Shown here piece after piece: positions 8,333 through 16,251 of a stretch of 64,000 nt of DNA. The stretch comes from Pseudomonas sp. DTU_2021_1001937_2_SI_NGA_ILE_001 (GTDB lineage Bacteria; Pseudomonadota; Gammaproteobacteria; Pseudomonadales; Pseudomonadaceae), in contig NZ_CP135971.1 of NCBI RefSeq assembly GCF_032463525.1, forward strand, positions 3,286,001 to 3,350,000. The letters are read 5' to 3'. Position 1 is the stretch's first letter. Each line of letters starts with the position of its first letter. The position numbers and the translations under genes were made by a program. Under the pieces are notes generated by a model, which was given only the letters and a program-made list of their open reading frames with translations, was not told the DNA's origin and searched no databases.

Positions 8333-9054
8333 TGAGCGAAAAACGACCAGACCACTGCGAGCCCAAGCCCTGTGGCGCCCTGTGCACTCCACGAACACGT
8401 TATCCACAGCACAGCCCACAGTAATGGTGGAAAACCCGACTTCAGCCTTGCTGCACAAGGGCTTACGCACGTTGCATGCACCCGCGCCGCACCCTGTATG
8501 TTTTTTGACCAATCCCAGCAAAGCCTTATGGAACGAGGGCCACAGCAGTTGGCGAACAACTTGTCCACAAAGACGCCAACAGACTTTGGGGGCAACTGTG
8601 AACATTCGCCAAGCGCCTTGTGGAAAAGCCTCTGCACGCCCCGAAAACTGGCGATATCACCGTCCGGCGCTATCCCTAGCTCCTGATCGATCAAATACTG
8701 ATCAACTGCCTGCAGGCCACGTAATACGTGGCTTGCAGAACAGAGCGAACATCTTGTCCACAGAGCGACCAACAGACTTTGTTAACAACAGCCTGCGCAG
8801 CAGCGTACGTTATCCACATGTGCAGGCCGTGTGTATTCGCCTAGCGGACTGGTCAATATCTGAACAACGGCCTGAAAGCCTTTATTTACGTGGGGTACAG
8901 CCAAGCGCAAACATCTTATCCACAGCAAGGCGCACAGAGAATGTGCGTAACACTGCATCGAGGTGTGCATATCCAGGGTGAGCAGGCTTGGTTGTCAGGC
9001 CGTAGGCATGCTTGTGTGGCGCGAGCTGGGGATAAGTAGCAATACGGCTCAGTT
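8333..9054. other. Non-coding DnaA-box repeat region
   Basis: About 720 bp without a convincing gene. TTATCCACA, the bacterial DnaA-box consensus, occurs exactly at 8400-8408, 8810-8818 and 8916-8924. The one-mismatch form TTGTCCACA occurs at 8561-8569 and 8754-8762, all on the plus strand. The minus strand has TTTTCCACA at 8619-8627. Two boxes sit in a degenerate repeat of 193-bp period: TTGTCCACA then CCAACAGACTTTG at 8561/8576 and again at 8754/8769. A third partial copy ends in the box at 8916. No dnaA or dnaN is nearby, so this is not the usual Pseudomonas oriC. A DnaA-titrating or DnaA-reactivating site is the natural hypothesis. Small open frames here are judged accidental. Confidence 0.7.
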
Positions 9055-9055
9055 A

Positions 9056-9151
9056 GGCCGGGTAGGAGCGGCTTCAGCCGCGAAGCGACCGCATGCTCAC
9101 AGCAGATGCAATGGATTTCCTAGCGCTTTCGCGGCTAAAGCCGCTCCCAGA
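9056..9151. repeat. REP-type palindromic element
   Basis: Arms TAGGAGCGGCTTCAGCCGCG and TTCGCGGCTAAAGCCGCTCC with the spacer TGCAATGGATTTCCTAGCGC; same class as at 711-822. Confidence 0.85.
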
Positions 9152-9191
9152 CCCGGAAGATGCGCCTGCGGGCGCGCAGAGGGGTAAAAAG

Positions 9192-9255
9192 TCGCGGCCA
9201 GAGCCTTTCCTGCACCTGGATCTCCGGTCCTGTGCAAGAACGGCTCTGGCCGCGA
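9192..9255 (-). terminator. Long inverted repeat downstream of etfB
   Basis: A 14-base perfect inverted repeat, TCGCGGCCAGAGCC (9192-9205) and GGCTCTGGCCGCGA (9242-9255), lies 22 bp past the etfB stop. On the minus strand the second-written arm is followed by a short run ending in TTTTTACC, so it can terminate the betaine-catabolism operon. Confidence 0.7.
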
Positions 9256-9277
9256 ACGGGGGACGATGGAAGCGGGG

Positions 9278-10078
9278 TCAGCGAATGACCCCCTCCTCCA
9301 CCAGAAGCTTGAGAATCGCCTCGGCGCCTTCCTGGGCGCTGACGCCCTTGAGCACCTTGCCACCGCCGCCGCTGGCCTTGGCGGTGGCGGCCTTCATGCG
9401 GTCGGCACCGCTCTTGGCCTTGATCACCTTGAGACGCTTGGGCCGTGGCTTGGCCGGTTGCAGGGTATCGCCGTCGAGCAGCGGGTCACTGACCACCTCG
9501 ACCTGATCAACCCCCAGTACACCCCGGCGCGCCGGGCCAAAGGCGGTCTGGCGCGGCGTGGGACCGGCGTTATCCACAGTGGCGAGCAGCGGCAGGCGCA
9601 CCTTGAGGCGGCGCCGCTGGCCACGTGGCAGGGCCTGCAGGACGGTGGCCACGCCGTTGTCCAGCGACTCGACCTCGGCCAGGCCCACCACCAGTGGCCA
9701 GCCCAGGCGCTCGGCCAGCAGGAACGGCAGCATGCCCGAACCTTCGCCGGTTTCCGCCTGGGTGCCGGTGAGCACCAGTTGCACCTGGCTGTCGCGAATG
9801 TACTCGCTCAGCACTGGCAGTGCGTCCGCCCCGGCCGGCTGTTCGAGAATCTGCATCTCGTCCAGGCCCATGCCCAGGTAGGCGCGCAGCGCCGGCTCCT
9901 CGGGGTTGCCGGCGTGCAGCAGTTGCAGGTTGTTCCCTGCCAGACGCAGACCCAGCTCTACCGCCCGGGCGTCCTGTTCGGCGCGGCGGGCACGGCCCGA
10001 GGTGGGGTGTGCGCCTACCGACACCAGGCTCATGACCTGCAGTGAAGAAGACTGGCTTGCCGCTGCTTCAGGCCGCAT
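9278..10078 (-). CDS. etfB: Electron transfer flavoprotein beta subunit of the dimethylglycine pathway
   Basis: 266-residue ETF beta-type protein, last gene of the betaine operon. It pairs with the upstream EtfA to carry electrons from DgcA/DgcB oxidation. Recognisable features are SVGAHPTSGRARRAEQDARA (nucleotide site), TGTQAETGEGSGMLPFLLAE and LPLLATVDNAGPTPRQ, typical of the specialised ETF found in this operon rather than the general fatty-acid ETF. The ATG at 10078 follows GGAGGTAAACGCG, an excellent ribosome site; an upstream in-frame start lacks one. It overlaps the end of etfA by 11 bp. An exact TTATCCACA nonamer lies inside (9570-9578, antisense to TVDN). Confidence 0.88.
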   Translation of the reverse strand: MRPEAAASQSSSLQVMSLVSVGAHPTSGRARRAEQDARAVELGLRLAGNNLQLLHAGNPEEPALRAYLGMGLDEMQILEQPAGADALPVLSEYIRDSQVQLVLTGTQAETGEGSGMLPFLLAERLGWPLVVGLAEVESLDNGVATVLQALPRGQRRRLKVRLPLLATVDNAGPTPRQTAFGPARRGVLGVDQVEVVSDPLLDGDTLQPAKPRPKRLKVIKAKSGADRMKAATAKASGGGGKVLKGVSAQEGAEAILKLLVEEGVIR

Positions 10079-11288
10079 CGCGTTTACCTCCGTTGCGCCA
10101 GGCGTCCACGGCGGCAATCAGCGCCTCGAACAGCTCGGAACTGTCGCCGATCACCGAAAGATCGGCCCGTTTGATCATGTCGCAGCCGGGGTCCATGTTG
10201 ATCGCCACCACCTTGTCACAGGCACCGATGCCCTGCAGGTGCTGGATCGCCCCGGAAATGCCCACCGCCACGTAAACCCGCGCGGTGACCCAGGTACCGG
10301 TGGCGCCGACCTGGCGATCACGGGCCATGAAGCCGTTATCCACAGCCACCCGCGAAGCCCCCTCGGTGGCGCCCAGTGCCGCCGCGGTCTTGTGGAACAG
10401 GTCCCAGTCCTTGACGCCGTTGCCACCGGAGAAGATGAACTCCGACTCGGCCATGGGAATCGCCGCCGGGTCGACGGCCACCGGGCCGAGGTCCTCGATG
10501 CGCGCCAGGCTGCGTGCCACGCCTGTGGACAACTCCACGGGCAGGGCTTCGTGACGGGTTTCACTGACCGGGTCGGCACACTCGGCGGCGGCCAGGATCA
10601 GGCGCGCCAACGGCTGCACCAGGTCCTGCTGGCCGGCACCGGCGCGGCCGATGCACTGGCCGTCCTTGACCTGCCAGACCCGCGTGGCCGGGCGCTCGCC
10701 CAGGCTGGCGGCGAAGCGCCGACCCAGTTCGCCACCACCGGTGCGGCTGTCGGGCAGCAGCCAGTGGCGCGGGCCGAACTGGTTATCCACAGCCCGCAGG
10801 CCCTGTACGCGCTGCTCGGGCGAATAGCCTTCGAACGCTTCGCCTTCGATGACCAGCAGGCGGTCCACGCCTGCGCTATCGAACGCGCTTTCCTTGTGCT
10901 CGCCGAACACCACGGCCAGCACCGCGCCGTCCTGGCCGGCGAGTTGCCGGGCCAGGCCGAGCAGATCGCGGTCGTGGCTGCCCAAACGGCCGCCGACCAT
11001 GTCGGGTGCCACGGCGATGTAGAACGCCGGCTGGGAAACCTGATGCAGCGGCAACTGGGCCTCGACGGCCGCCACCCGGCGTGCCGAGCCACCCTGCTGG
11101 GCGCCACTGCGGTCGATACGCTTGATACCGTTGGGGCCGATGAAACCGATGCCGTGGACCTTCTTGCGGATCAGCCCGTTAGGGCCCATCCAACGCTCCT
11201 GGGCCGGCTGCATGGCGGCATGCAGCGGGTGCAGGCGGTTACGGGCGATCCACTCGGCCCGCGGGTCGCGGCGAATAATGTCGCTCAT
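10068..11288 (-). CDS. etfA: Electron transfer flavoprotein alpha subunit of the dimethylglycine pathway
   Basis: 406-residue ETF alpha-type protein. The C-terminal FAD domain is plain: RQVGATGTWVTARVYVAVG, SGAIQHLQG, KVVAINMDPGCDMIKRADLS, VIGD. The N-terminal ~90 residues (MSDIIRRDPRAEWIARNRLH) are an extension typical of the dimethylglycine and carnitine-type ETF subunits. It starts within the dgcB stop (ATGA at 11286-11289) and runs into etfB, so the three are translationally coupled. Two exact DnaA-box nonamers lie inside, at 10336-10344 and 10783-10791, both reading AVDN in frame. Confidence 0.9.
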   Translation of the reverse strand: MSDIIRRDPRAEWIARNRLHPLHAAMQPAQERWMGPNGLIRKKVHGIGFIGPNGIKRIDRSGAQQGGSARRVAAVEAQLPLHQVSQPAFYIAVAPDMVGGRLGSHDRDLLGLARQLAGQDGAVLAVVFGEHKESAFDSAGVDRLLVIEGEAFEGYSPEQRVQGLRAVDNQFGPRHWLLPDSRTGGGELGRRFAASLGERPATRVWQVKDGQCIGRAGAGQQDLVQPLARLILAAAECADPVSETRHEALPVELSTGVARSLARIEDLGPVAVDPAAIPMAESEFIFSGGNGVKDWDLFHKTAAALGATEGASRVAVDNGFMARDRQVGATGTWVTARVYVAVGISGAIQHLQGIGACDKVVAINMDPGCDMIKRADLSVIGDSSELFEALIAAVDAWRNGGKRDAA

Positions 11289-13240
11289 CAGTGCACCTCC
11301 GCAGCTTCACGTTTGGCCTGGGCCGCTGGTCGCGCCGGGGCGGCCGCGTCTTCGAGCAGCGCTTCGGCGACCAGCTCGGCGATGTCCTTGATGGCCGGGC
11401 GGGGTTCGACCACGCCTTCGAGCATTGCCGTGCATTGTGGACAACCCACGGCCACCAGCTCGGCACCGGTCTCGCGGATGTCTTCCATGCGCATGTCCGG
11501 AATCCGCTGCTTGCCAGGGATGTCGGTGATCGGCGCACCGCCGCCACCGCCGCAGCAACGGGAACGGAAGCCCGAGCGCTGCATTTCCTTGATTTCGATA
11601 CCCAGGGCACGCAGCACTTCGCGTGGTGCCTCGTATTCGCCGTTGTAGCGGCCCAGGTAGCACGGGTCGTGATAGGTCACGCTGCCACCCTTGTGCTGGC
11701 CAAGGTTCAGCGCACCGGCCTGCACCAGTTCGGCGATGAAGGTGCTGTGGTGCTGCACCTGGTACTCGCCCCCGAAGGCGCCGTATTCGTTCTTCAGCAC
11801 GTGGAAGCTGTGCGGGTCGCAAGTCACGATGCGTGCAAAGCGGTAGCGCGACAGGGTCTGGATGTTGCGTTTGGCCAGGCTCTGGAAGGTCGCTTCGTCG
11901 CCCAGGCGCCGTGCCACGTCGCCGCTGTCGCGCTCTTCCAGGCCGAGCACGGCGAAGTCCACGCCGGCCGCCTTGAGCACCTTGACGAAGGCGCGCAGGG
12001 TGCGCTGGTTGCGCATGTCGAAGGCACCGTCACCGACCCAGAACAGCACGTCGGCGGATTTCTTCTCGCTGAACAGGCTGAGGTTCAGGTCGGCAGCCCA
12101 GTTCAGACGGCCACCAGGGTTGAAGCCGCCAGGGTTGTCGGTGGCAATGAGGTTGTCGAGCACCTCGGCACCCTTGTTCGGGGTGGCGCCCTTCTCCAGG
12201 GTCAGGTGGCGGCGCATGTCGACGATGGCGTCGACGTGCTCGATCATCATCGGGCATTCCTCGACGCAGGCGCGGCAGGTGGTGCACGACCACAGGGTCT
12301 CGGCATCCACCAGGCCGTTGACGATCGGCTGGTGCGGGTTGCCGCTGTGCTCACCGATCGGCTTGCCGGGGTACGGGCTGCCGGCGAACTGCGCGTCGCT
12401 GCCGCCGGCCAGGCCGACGACCATGTCCTGAATCAACTTCTTGGGGTTCAGCGGCTGGCCGGCAGCGAACGCCGGGCACATGGCCTCGCACTTGCCGCAC
12501 TGCACGCAGGCGTCGAAGCCCAGCAGCTGGTTCCAGGTGAAATCCTTGGGCTTTTCCACCCCCAGCGGTGCCTGGGGATCTTCCAGGTCCAGCGGCTTGA
12601 GGCCGGTGGAGCGACCACCACCGAAACGCTCGGCGCGGCGGTGCCAGGCCAGGTGCAGGGCACCGGCGAAGGCGTGCTTCATCGGCCCGCCCCAGGTCAT
12701 GCCGAAGAACAGCTCGCTGACGCCCCACAGCACACCGAGCGACAGGATGCCGGCCAGCAGCCAGCCACCGAAGTTCTCCGGCAGGATGCCAGCCACTGGC
12801 AGGGTGACCAGGAAGAAGCTCGCCGAGAACGCCAGCAGGCTCTTGGGCAGGCGCATCCACGGGCCTTTGGACAGGCGCGCGGGCGGGTTGAGACGGCGAC
12901 GGTAAACGAAGATCGCACCGACGAACATCACCGCGGTCATCAGCAGCAACGCGTAGCCGAGCACTTTGTTGTGCAGGCCGAAACCGTGCACCAGGATCGC
13001 CAGCACGATCGACGCCACGGCACCACCGGCGGTGGCCACGTGGGTGTTGGCGATGTACTTGTCGCGGGCTACCACATGGTGCAGGTCGACCATGTAGCGC
13101 TTGGGCATGGCGAACAGGCCGCCCAGCAGGTCGACTTTCGACGCCCGGCCGTTGCGCCACAAGCGGATGCGCCGCAGCGCGCCGAGGACCGCAAGGCCCA
13201 GGGCGGCGAACAGCAGAATGGGAAGAATGGTGCTTAACAT
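11288..13240 (-). CDS. dgcB: Dimethylglycine demethylation protein DgcB (membrane Fe-S oxidoreductase)
   Basis: 650-residue membrane iron-sulfur protein of the CCG/heterodisulfide-reductase type. It accepts electrons during conversion of dimethylglycine to sarcosine. Order: several N-terminal transmembrane segments (residues ~4-22, 65-90, 95-115, 140-190), two 4Fe-4S motifs (CVQCGKCEAMCP and CTTCRACVEECP), then two cysteine-rich CCG regions (HDPCYLGRYNGEYEAPR ... RCCGGGGG; VAVGCPQC). The ATG at 13240 is preferred over GTG at 13249 because AGAGGTGAC precedes it at normal spacing. It is essential with dgcA for dimethylglycine use in P. aeruginosa. Confidence 0.93.
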   Translation of the reverse strand: MLSTILPILLFAALGLAVLGALRRIRLWRNGRASKVDLLGGLFAMPKRYMVDLHHVVARDKYIANTHVATAGGAVASIVLAILVHGFGLHNKVLGYALLLMTAVMFVGAIFVYRRRLNPPARLSKGPWMRLPKSLLAFSASFFLVTLPVAGILPENFGGWLLAGILSLGVLWGVSELFFGMTWGGPMKHAFAGALHLAWHRRAERFGGGRSTGLKPLDLEDPQAPLGVEKPKDFTWNQLLGFDACVQCGKCEAMCPAFAAGQPLNPKKLIQDMVVGLAGGSDAQFAGSPYPGKPIGEHSGNPHQPIVNGLVDAETLWSCTTCRACVEECPMMIEHVDAIVDMRRHLTLEKGATPNKGAEVLDNLIATDNPGGFNPGGRLNWAADLNLSLFSEKKSADVLFWVGDGAFDMRNQRTLRAFVKVLKAAGVDFAVLGLEERDSGDVARRLGDEATFQSLAKRNIQTLSRYRFARIVTCDPHSFHVLKNEYGAFGGEYQVQHHSTFIAELVQAGALNLGQHKGGSVTYHDPCYLGRYNGEYEAPREVLRALGIEIKEMQRSGFRSRCCGGGGGAPITDIPGKQRIPDMRMEDIRETGAELVAVGCPQCTAMLEGVVEPRPAIKDIAELVAEALLEDAAAPARPAAQAKREAAEVH

Positions 13241-13260
13241 CAGAGTCACCTCTGGCGAGG

Positions 13261-13345
13261 TGCAAGCTGCAAGCTACAAGCTGCAAGAATGAGCAGCGAC
13301 GCAGTTCTGCTGTGATCTTGTGGCTTGCCGCTTGCGGCTTGCAGC
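13261..13345. repeat. Degenerate inverted repeat between dgcA and dgcB
   Basis: TGCAAGCTGCAAGCTACAAG, then CTGCAAG, is mirrored 40 bp later by CTTGTGGCTTGCCGCTTGCG and GCTTGCAGCTG, forming a long imperfect hairpin inside the operon. It may stabilise or attenuate the transcript between dgcA and dgcB. It is unrelated to the two REP classes elsewhere in the window. Confidence 0.7.
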
Positions 13346-13350
13346 TGTTC

Positions 13351-15411
13351 TTAGAAGTCCTTGCAGAGGCGCAGGCCGTCGTAGATGGCGGCGTGGGTGT
13401 TGCGCTGCGCCACACAGTCGCCGATCCGGTACAGCAGGTAGCCGTCGCCCGGCTGGCTGAGCATCGGCTGCGGCTGGATGGCGTACAGGGCTTCGATGTC
13501 GATCTGGCCCTTGTTGCGCGACCCTTCCTTCAGCGCGTAGTAGATGGCTTCGTCAGGCCGCACGCCGTTCTCCACCACCACCTGGTCGACCACTCGCTCT
13601 TCCTTGGCGCCGGTGTACTCGTTCTCCAGCACGGCGATGAGCTTGTCGCCTTCGCGGTAGACCTTCTCCAGCATCATGTCCCCGGTCATGATGACCTCTT
13701 TCGGGTACAGGCTGCGGTAGTAGGTCGGGAAGGTGGTGCCGCCCATGGCCACGCCCGGCTTGATGTCGTCGGTGACGATTTCCACCTGGCAGCCCTTGTC
13801 GGCCAGGAAGTCGGCCACCGACATACCGGTGAATTCGCAGATGGTGTCGTACACCAGCACGTTCTTGCCCGGTGCCACCTTGCCGTCCAGCACGTCCCAG
13901 CTGCTGACCACCAGGCCTTCTGCCGCGCCCCAGTGCTCGTTCTGCTCCAGGAACGGATGGCCGCCCACCGCCAGGACGACGATGTCCGGACGCAGGTCCA
14001 TGATGGTCGCGGCGTCAGCGGCCGTGCCCAGGCGCAGGTCGACCTTCAGGCGCGCCAGCTCCAGCTGATACCAGCGGGTGATACCGGCGATCTGGTCACG
14101 CTGCGGCGCCTTGGAGGCCGTGGTGATCTGCCCGCCGATGGCGTCTTTCTTCTCGAACAGGGTCACGTCGTGGCCACGTTCGGCCGACACCCGCGCCGCT
14201 TCCATGCCCGCCGGACCGGCACCGACGATCACCACCTTGCGCTTGGGCCCGGTGGACTTCTCGATGATGTGCGGCACGCCCATGTATTCACGGGAGGTCG
14301 CGGCGTTCTGGATGCATAGCACGTCCAGGCCCTGGTACTGGCGGTCGATGCAGTAGTTGGCACCGACGCACTGCTTGATCTGGTCGATCTGGCCCATCTT
14401 GATCTTGGCGATCAGGTGCGGGTCGGCCATGTGCGCACGGGTCATGCCGACCATGTCGACGTAGCCGCCTTCGAGGATGCGCGTGGCCTGGTTCGGGTCC
14501 TTGATGTTCTGCGCGTGCAGCACCGGTGCCTTGACCACTTCCTTGATGCCGGCCGCCAGGTGCAGGAACGGCTCTGGCGGGTAGCTCATGTTGGGGATCA
14601 CGTTGGCCAGGGTGTTGTGCGTGTCGCAACCCGAGCCGACCACACCGATGAAGTCGATCATGCCGGTGTCGTCGTAGTACTTGGCGATCTGCTTCATGTC
14701 TTCATGGGACAGGCCATCGGGGTGGAACTCGTCCCCACAGATGCGCATGCCCACACAGAAATCCGGGCCGACCTCGGCACGTACGGCCTTGAGCACTTCC
14801 AGGCCGAAGCGCATGCGGTTCTCGAAGCTGCCGCCCCATTCGTCGGTACGCTTGTTGACCCGCGGGCTCCAGAACTGGTCGATCATGTGCTGGTGCACGG
14901 CCGACAGCTCGACGCCGTCCAGGCCGCCTTCCTTGGCCCGGCGTGCAGCCTGGGCGTAGTTGCCGATGATGCGCCAGATTTCTTCGGGCTCGATGGTCTT
15001 GCAGGTGGCGCGGTGCACAGGCTCACGGATACCCGACGGCGACATCAGGGTCGGCCAGTGTTCGCCGTCCCAGCGCGAGCGACGGCCCATGTGGGTAATC
15101 TGGATCATGATCTTGGCGCCGTGCTTGTGCATGGCGTCGGCGAGGTTCTGGAAATGCGGGATGATCCGGTCGGTCGACAGGTTCACCGACTTCCACCAGC
15201 CCTGCGGGCTGTCGATGGCCACCACGGAAGAACCGCCGCAGATCGCCAGGCCGATACCGCCCTTGGCTTTCTCTTCGTAGTACTTCACGTAGCGTTCGGT
15301 GGTCATGCCGCCGTCGGTGGCGTACACCTCGGCATGCGCGGTGCTGAGCACCCGGTTACGGATGGTCAGTTTGCCGATCTGGATCGGCTGGAACATCGCT
15401 TCAAAAGCCAT
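13351..15411 (-). CDS. dgcA: Dimethylglycine demethylation protein DgcA (FMN/FAD oxidoreductase)
   Basis: 686-residue flavoprotein of the 2,4-dienoyl-CoA reductase/trimethylamine dehydrogenase group. It demethylates dimethylglycine to sarcosine. The N-terminal Old Yellow Enzyme-type TIM barrel (FQPIQIGKLTIRNRVLSTAH; AVHQHMIDQFWSPRVNKRTD) is followed by a cysteine cluster region (CVGANYCIDR ... LCIQNAA). A C-terminal FAD/NAD domain has VVIVGAGPAGMEAARVSAER and VLAVGGHPF. The ATG at 15411 is chosen over TTG at 15417 because GAGGAG sits nine bases upstream. It is third in the minus-strand operon, 102 bp after the DUF5943 gene. Confidence 0.94.
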   Translation of the reverse strand: MAFEAMFQPIQIGKLTIRNRVLSTAHAEVYATDGGMTTERYVKYYEEKAKGGIGLAICGGSSVVAIDSPQGWWKSVNLSTDRIIPHFQNLADAMHKHGAKIMIQITHMGRRSRWDGEHWPTLMSPSGIREPVHRATCKTIEPEEIWRIIGNYAQAARRAKEGGLDGVELSAVHQHMIDQFWSPRVNKRTDEWGGSFENRMRFGLEVLKAVRAEVGPDFCVGMRICGDEFHPDGLSHEDMKQIAKYYDDTGMIDFIGVVGSGCDTHNTLANVIPNMSYPPEPFLHLAAGIKEVVKAPVLHAQNIKDPNQATRILEGGYVDMVGMTRAHMADPHLIAKIKMGQIDQIKQCVGANYCIDRQYQGLDVLCIQNAATSREYMGVPHIIEKSTGPKRKVVIVGAGPAGMEAARVSAERGHDVTLFEKKDAIGGQITTASKAPQRDQIAGITRWYQLELARLKVDLRLGTAADAATIMDLRPDIVVLAVGGHPFLEQNEHWGAAEGLVVSSWDVLDGKVAPGKNVLVYDTICEFTGMSVADFLADKGCQVEIVTDDIKPGVAMGGTTFPTYYRSLYPKEVIMTGDMMLEKVYREGDKLIAVLENEYTGAKEERVVDQVVVENGVRPDEAIYYALKEGSRNKGQIDIEALYAIQPQPMLSQPGDGYLLYRIGDCVAQRNTHAAIYDGLRLCKDF

Positions 15412-15513
15412 TTCCAAAAACTCCTCAAGGCCTGTGCTGGCAGGGCGTGCCCGGTCTTCTGTGCGTCACGACGCTTGCCTGGGCTGCGCCTGCTGGGCTA
15501 TCCAGCGGCTCGG

Positions 15514-16044
15514 TTAAAGTGGTTTGACGACGAACAGACCATCGTCGTGGCCCTCTTCGGAGCCCCCGTAGACCTGTTCTGCAACGGTGCGAATCGAACT
15601 GCCGCGCGCGGCGAGGATCTGGTCCATGGCGCCGGCGAACCAGCCGGTGAACATGTAGTCGACCTTGCGGCCGCACTTGCCGTACACGTAGACGAATGCC
15701 GAGTGTTCGAGCTTGACGCTGGCGGTGCCTTTGTCCAGGTCGATGTCCTGGATCTTGAACAGGCCCCAGCCACGCTGCGACAGGCGCTTCATGTAGTGCT
15801 CGAACACCGCCACGCCTTCCAGGCCATGGCACTCGGCTTCCTTCTCGCACCAGTGCCAGGCGGACTTGTAGCCGGCCTTGTAGAGAATCTCGGCATAGGC
15901 CTCGGCGCCCAGCACTTCTTCGATACCCATGTGGTTGTTGACGAAGAAATGCCGCGGTACGTACAGCATCGGCAGGGCGTCAGACGTCCAGATACCGGTT
16001 TCGCTGTCGACTTCGATAGGCAATTGCGGGGCGATCTTGGCCAT
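15514..16044 (-). CDS. DUF5943 protein of the betaine catabolism operon
   Basis: 176-residue cytosolic protein conserved between the dipeptidase and dgcA in Pseudomonas betaine loci. It begins MAKIAPQLPIEVDSETGIWT and has LPMLYVPRHFFVNNHMGIEE, YKAGYKSAWHWCEKEAE and a C-terminal beta-rich V4R/4-vinyl-reductase-like part (AFVYVYGKCGRKVDYMFTGW). Co-transcription with dgcA/dgcB points to a role in assembling or assisting the demethylase, but no biochemical role is established that I know of. Start, length and neighbours agree with the family. Confidence 0.85.
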   Translation of the reverse strand: MAKIAPQLPIEVDSETGIWTSDALPMLYVPRHFFVNNHMGIEEVLGAEAYAEILYKAGYKSAWHWCEKEAECHGLEGVAVFEHYMKRLSQRGWGLFKIQDIDLDKGTASVKLEHSAFVYVYGKCGRKVDYMFTGWFAGAMDQILAARGSSIRTVAEQVYGGSEEGHDDGLFVVKPL

Positions 16045-16251
16045 GGAAACTTAACTCCAGAAAATTTTTTGTATGTGAACAAAGCCTTGGCTTTGCTTTG
16101 GTGACTCAGTAAAGGGATCGAGTCCGGGGCGTTGCGAGCGCGTCGAGAGCAAGGAAGGACCGCAGCGACAAGCGAGACAGTGCCGAGGCACGGCGAGCTT
16201 GGCGCGAGGACCTGACGCCGCTATCGGCGTGCGCAGCAGCCTCCGGGCCGA

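Noticed and set aside
8382..8981. Long open frame of about 200 codons across the DnaA-box region
   Set aside because: Overlapping long frames exist on both strands. The product has no domain and shows the low-complexity mix expected of GC-rich non-coding DNA, and the repeat structure is not codon-periodic (193 bp is not divisible by three).
8333..9054. Chromosomal replication origin oriC
   Set aside because: Pseudomonas oriC lies next to dnaA/rpmH. No such genes or a clear AT-rich unwinding element are seen, so a secondary DnaA-binding locus is preferred.
9906..11648. Large plus-strand frames over etfA, etfB and dgcB
   Set aside because: They lie antisense to intact operon genes with clear motifs and have no recognisable protein features.
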